Positions 14,667 to 16,623 of a stretch of DNA of 16,623 nucleotides are shown here, in pieces (the first letter of the stretch is position 1; each line of letters starts with the position of its first letter). Location of the stretch: contig JAXHVB010000088.1 in the NCBI GenBank assembly GCA_034189125.1, forward strand, positions 1 to 16,623, in the 5' to 3' direction. The notes beneath the pieces were generated by a model, which saw nothing but the letters and a program-made list of their open reading frames with translations, was not told the origin of the DNA and made no database searches. The DNA comes from UBA5862 sp002408105. Lineage in GTDB: Bacteria; Pseudomonadota; Gammaproteobacteria; Pseudomonadales; UBA5862. Made by a program: the position numbers and the translations under genes.

Positions 14667-14984
14667 TTAACGACCGCGGCCCCCGCCGGGTCCCATGCCC
14701 CCACCGGGCCCCATGCCAGGCCCTCTCGCGGGCGGTTCTTCGGGAAGCGTGACACCCTGGGCTTTTGCGCGCTCCTGCATGCGTTGATGGTGCTCATTGC
14801 GGATGCGCTCTCGCTCTTCGGGTGTTTCCGCAGCACGCATCTTGGTGCGGAATTCATTGCGCTCACGCTGGGTCATCAGCTCACTGCCGTAGATCTGTTC
14901 TTGCGGATCAGTCGGGAATGCGGGGAGGGCGTAAACTGACAAGCCAACGGCCAAAGCACTTGCGATTAACGTCTTCGGTAGCAT
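14667..14984 (-). CDS. small exported protein with charged helix and Gly-rich tail, function unknown
   Basis: This 105-residue protein starts MLPKTLIASALAVGLSVYAL, a signal peptide probably cut after PAF (about residue 23), so it should be periplasmic. A conserved-looking core, EQIYGSELMTQRERNEF, is followed by a very charged helix (KMRAAETPEERERIRNEHH to about 73), then a proline-rich hinge (LPEEPPARGPG) and a Gly/Pro/Met repeat tail. GAGGAA lies 6 nt before the ATG at 14984. I recall similar small exported proteins in proteobacteria but no assigned function. A loose likeness to Spy/CpxP (small, helical, ERE-rich, exported) is only a composition argument, as there is no LTxxQ motif. A perfect palindrome lies upstream at 15006-15017. 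Confidence 0.75.
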   Translation of the reverse strand: MLPKTLIASALAVGLSVYALPAFPTDPQEQIYGSELMTQRERNEFRTKMRAAETPEERERIRNEHHQRMQERAKAQGVTLPEEPPARGPGMGPGGGMGPGGGRGR

Positions 14985-15005
14985 CTGAGGTTCCTCGTAT
15001 CTAGG

Positions 15006-15017
15006 TAATGCGCATTA
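15006..15017. promoter_or_regulatory. perfect palindrome upstream of the small exported protein gene
   Basis: TAATGCGCATTA is a perfect 12-bp dyad lying 22-33 nt before the start codon at 14984, a typical place for an operator. No clear -35/-10 pair could be fixed around it, and the regulator is unknown. Confidence 0.35.
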
Positions 15018-15083
15018 GACAACACACGCGAAAGCTCGTTCTGCTACGGAAATAAATATGAATGTGGGCGTGCGGGGAGTTAT

Positions 15084-15120
15084 GAAATGCATCTGAAACG
15101 CATTCGCTTTTTTGTCTTTT
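15084..15120 (+). terminator. terminator-like hairpin with T tracts on the plus strand
   Basis: GAAATGC and GCATTC (15084-15090, 15100-15105) pair as six base pairs with one bulged A, followed by two T tracts up to about 15120. The stem is short and A/T-rich, so strength is uncertain. No plus-strand gene precedes it, so it would end either readthrough or a small RNA. Confidence 0.3.
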
Positions 15121-15731
15121 TAGAATTTTCGTTTCGATCTCTAGGTTGCGATCGATTGATGGTGGGGTTTGTGCGAATTGTTTTATAAAATAGACCCTGG
15201 TGGCTGTCGCGTGCGTGAAGACAGGTGCTGCGCTCGCGATTCAAGGTGTTCATTCAACGATTGTGGAATCTCAACTTTAATAAGATGCGCGCCCAAGGCC
15301 TAAACACAGGGGATATCTTTTCGTCGAGAGCAAGTGGTTGGCCCAGAGAAGCCCGCTCTTCTGAGTTGATTTCTCGGTGCTGAAGCGCTTTGGCTTGGTC
15401 GTCGACCGCGCGCTCAATGCGCCCCAAAAATCAGGTAAACCAGGTAATTGCCGACGACTCTCCCTAACAGATCCGGGCTATAGAAAACCATTTGTGCTTG
15501 TAAGTGCCCGTGGGTATTCATTTCAAGTGCGGTGGTTAGGGGGGGTGCTTGCCGTACATTATTCCAATTTTGGCTTTTGACTTTCGAGTCATCGCAATCA
15601 TTGGTCGTTTCTTAATCTATTGAAAGGGGATTGCCACACCCGTTTCAGTACCCACTGGGTCGCGACGCATTGCAATACTGCCGACCTCCGGAACTTACTC
15701 AACCGCACTGATCAGCGCGCCGCGATTTGCG

Positions 15732-16623
15732 TCAGGTTTGAGAATGCGATGAATCTGGCCGCACGCGTTCTGCCTTAGGGGCTTTGTGGCCTTCGGCATC
15801 TTCCGGATCCATCCCGGCGATCACAGAGAGAAACGCCTCCCCATAGGCGGCGAGCTTCTTCTCGCCGACGCCGTCAATGGCGAGCAGGGTGTCCTCATCC
15901 TCGGGCTTGTGCTCGGCCATGGCGAGCAGGGCGCGGTCGTGGAAGATGACGTAGGGCGGCACGCCCTGGCTTTCGGCCAGGCGGGTGCGCAGGGCCCGCA
16001 GGTTCTCCCACAGGGCACGGTCGTCGCCGGAGAGCGCTTCAGCCGCCTGGATGCTGCGCTGTTTGGCGGTTTTCTCGGCGCCGCTGCCCATCCGCCGCAG
16101 GAACAGCGGCTCCTCGCCTCGCAACAGGGCGCGGCAGCCCTCGCCCAGGCGCAGGCCGCCGTAACCTTCCAGATCCACCGCCAGATGGCCGTGGGCGATG
16201 AGCTGGCGCAGCAGTGTGCGCCATTGCTTTTCGCTCATGTCCGCCCCCAGCCCGAAGGTGGAGAGCCGGTCGTGCCCGAACTGGCGGGCGCGCTCATCGG
16301 CGCGGCCGCGCAGGTGGTCGATGAGGTACTGGGCGCCGAAGCGCTGGCCGGTCCGATACACGGCCGAGAGCGCCTTGCGGGCCGGCTCGGTGGCGTCCCA
16401 GGTTTCCGGCGGATGCAGGCACACATCGCAATTGCCGCAGGGCTCGGTGCGTGGCTCGCCGAAGTAGTTCAGCAGGTGCACGCGCCGGCAGCTGGTGAGC
16501 TCGCAGTAGGCGAGCATGGCGTCGAGCTTGTGGCGCTCGACGCGCTTGCGTTCCTCGGGCGCGGTGGATTCTTCAATCATGCGCCGGCGCTGCACCACGT
16601 CGTTCAGGCCATAGAGCATCCAG
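15732..16623 (-). CDS. recQ: ATP-dependent DNA helicase RecQ, C-terminal part (5' end beyond window)
   Basis: About 297 codons of the C-terminal half of RecQ run from the right edge to the TGA at 15732. The zinc-binding module is complete: CRRVHLLNYFGE, then CGNCDVC, giving four cysteines as in E. coli RecQ (Cys380, 397, 400, 403). The RQC winged helix follows (RFGAQYLIDHLRG, GHLAVDLEGYGGLRLGE). An HRDC domain shows LWENLRALRTRLAESQGVPPY, then the helix-hairpin-helix-like LLAIDGVGEKKLAAYGEAFL. A charged tail of about 25 residues ends the protein. The helicase motor domains lie outside. RecQ is a 3'-5' helicase acting in recombination repair. It has no functional link to its left neighbours and is separated by 747 bp of non-coding DNA, so it probably belongs to the next chromosomal segment. 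Confidence 0.95.
   Translation of the reverse strand, partial: WMLYGLNDVVQRRRMIEESTAPEERKRVERHKLDAMLAYCELTSCRRVHLLNYFGEPRTEPCGNCDVCLHPPETWDATEPARKALSAVYRTGQRFGAQYLIDHLRGRADERARQFGHDRLSTFGLGADMSEKQWRTLLRQLIAHGHLAVDLEGYGGLRLGEGCRALLRGEEPLFLRRMGSGAEKTAKQRSIQAAEALSGDDRALWENLRALRTRLAESQGVPPYVIFHDRALLAMAEHKPEDEDTLLAIDGVGEKKLAAYGEAFLSVIAGMDPEDAEGHKAPKAERVRPDSSHSQT

Larger units (their letters stand above)
14985..15731. other. 747-bp comparatively AT-rich interval without a gene
   Basis: Composition shifts visibly to lower GC, especially at 15030-15200. The only sizeable open frame (15377-15580, plus strand) has no recognisable domain and unlikely composition. Visible structure is limited to a 12-bp palindrome (15006-15017), a hairpin plus T tracts (15084-15120), TTTTATAAAA at 15181-15190 and a small GACT-TTCG-AGTC hairpin near 15582. 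I see no tRNA fold. Possible explanations are a horizontally acquired scar, a small RNA locus or an unusually long regulatory region. Confidence 0.5.

Noticed and set aside
7904..15193. Near-identical inverted AT-rich segments: CTATTTTATAAACAAT at 7904-7919 and the reverse complement of 15177-15193, differing by one inserted base
   Set aside because: A match of this length with one indel is expected about once by chance in a window of this size on both strands, and the flanks do not agree. Not taken as an element boundary.
15377..15580. Plus-strand 67-codon open frame in the AT-rich interval
   Set aside because: No recognisable domain, no clear ribosome binding site and no supporting neighbours.

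Overview
This window looks like chromosomal DNA of a GC-rich proteobacterium, most likely a beta- or gammaproteobacterium. The basis is the set of protein families (NsrR/NnrS, LMWP-type ArsC with Acr3, BaeSR, OxyR with AhpC/AhpF, RecQ). No genus can be fixed from the sequence alone. Nearly every intact gene deals with a chemical or envelope stress: nitric oxide, arsenic, misfolded envelope proteins, peroxide and sulfane sulfur.

Layout, left to right. (1) 1-1866, plus strand: the C-terminal end of a flavohaemoglobin (hmp), the NO-sensing repressor nsrR, and the membrane haem-copper protein nnrS, overlapping nsrR by 4 bp. (2) 1914-3947, plus strand: a compact arsenic operon arsR-arsC-acr3 with 4-bp overlaps. 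A perfect 14-bp palindrome lies between good -35 and -10 boxes, and arsR appears to be read from a nearly leaderless GTG. (3) 4033-6573, minus strand: baeS-baeR, overlapping by 4 bp, followed by a small Spy/CpxP-like LTxxQ periplasmic protein. A similar GCAA-centre-TTGC motif lies upstream of both baeS and the spy-like gene. (4) 6617-7566: about 950 bp without a credible intact gene, holding the 3' remnant of an NTF2/lumazine-binding-like gene. (5) 7567-7779: an intact small 4-oxalocrotonate tautomerase family gene. (6) 7780-9716: a decayed stretch with a 5'-truncated RND efflux permease and a 5'-truncated glutathione S-transferase, separated by a cluster of inverted repeats. (7) 9719-13132: ahpC-ahpF (minus strand, with a terminator after ahpF) divergent from oxyR (plus strand). 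(8) 13133-13738: about 600 bp with nothing recognised. (9) 13739-14984, minus strand: an ETHE1-type persulfide dioxygenase and a small exported Gly-rich protein. (10) 14985-15731: a comparatively AT-rich stretch without genes. (11) 15732 to the right edge, minus strand: the C-terminal part of RecQ helicase.

The working units are self-contained regulator-plus-effector sets: NsrR with Hmp/NnrS, ArsR with ArsC/Acr3, BaeSR with the Spy-like chaperone, and OxyR with AhpCF. Between them lie decayed gene fragments, as expected in a region that gains and loses accessory genes. I did not find a clearly new multi-gene system. The best leads are the leaderless arsR start with its promoter-embedded operator, the shared motif of the baeSR-spy module, and the inverted-repeat cluster at 9109-9251.
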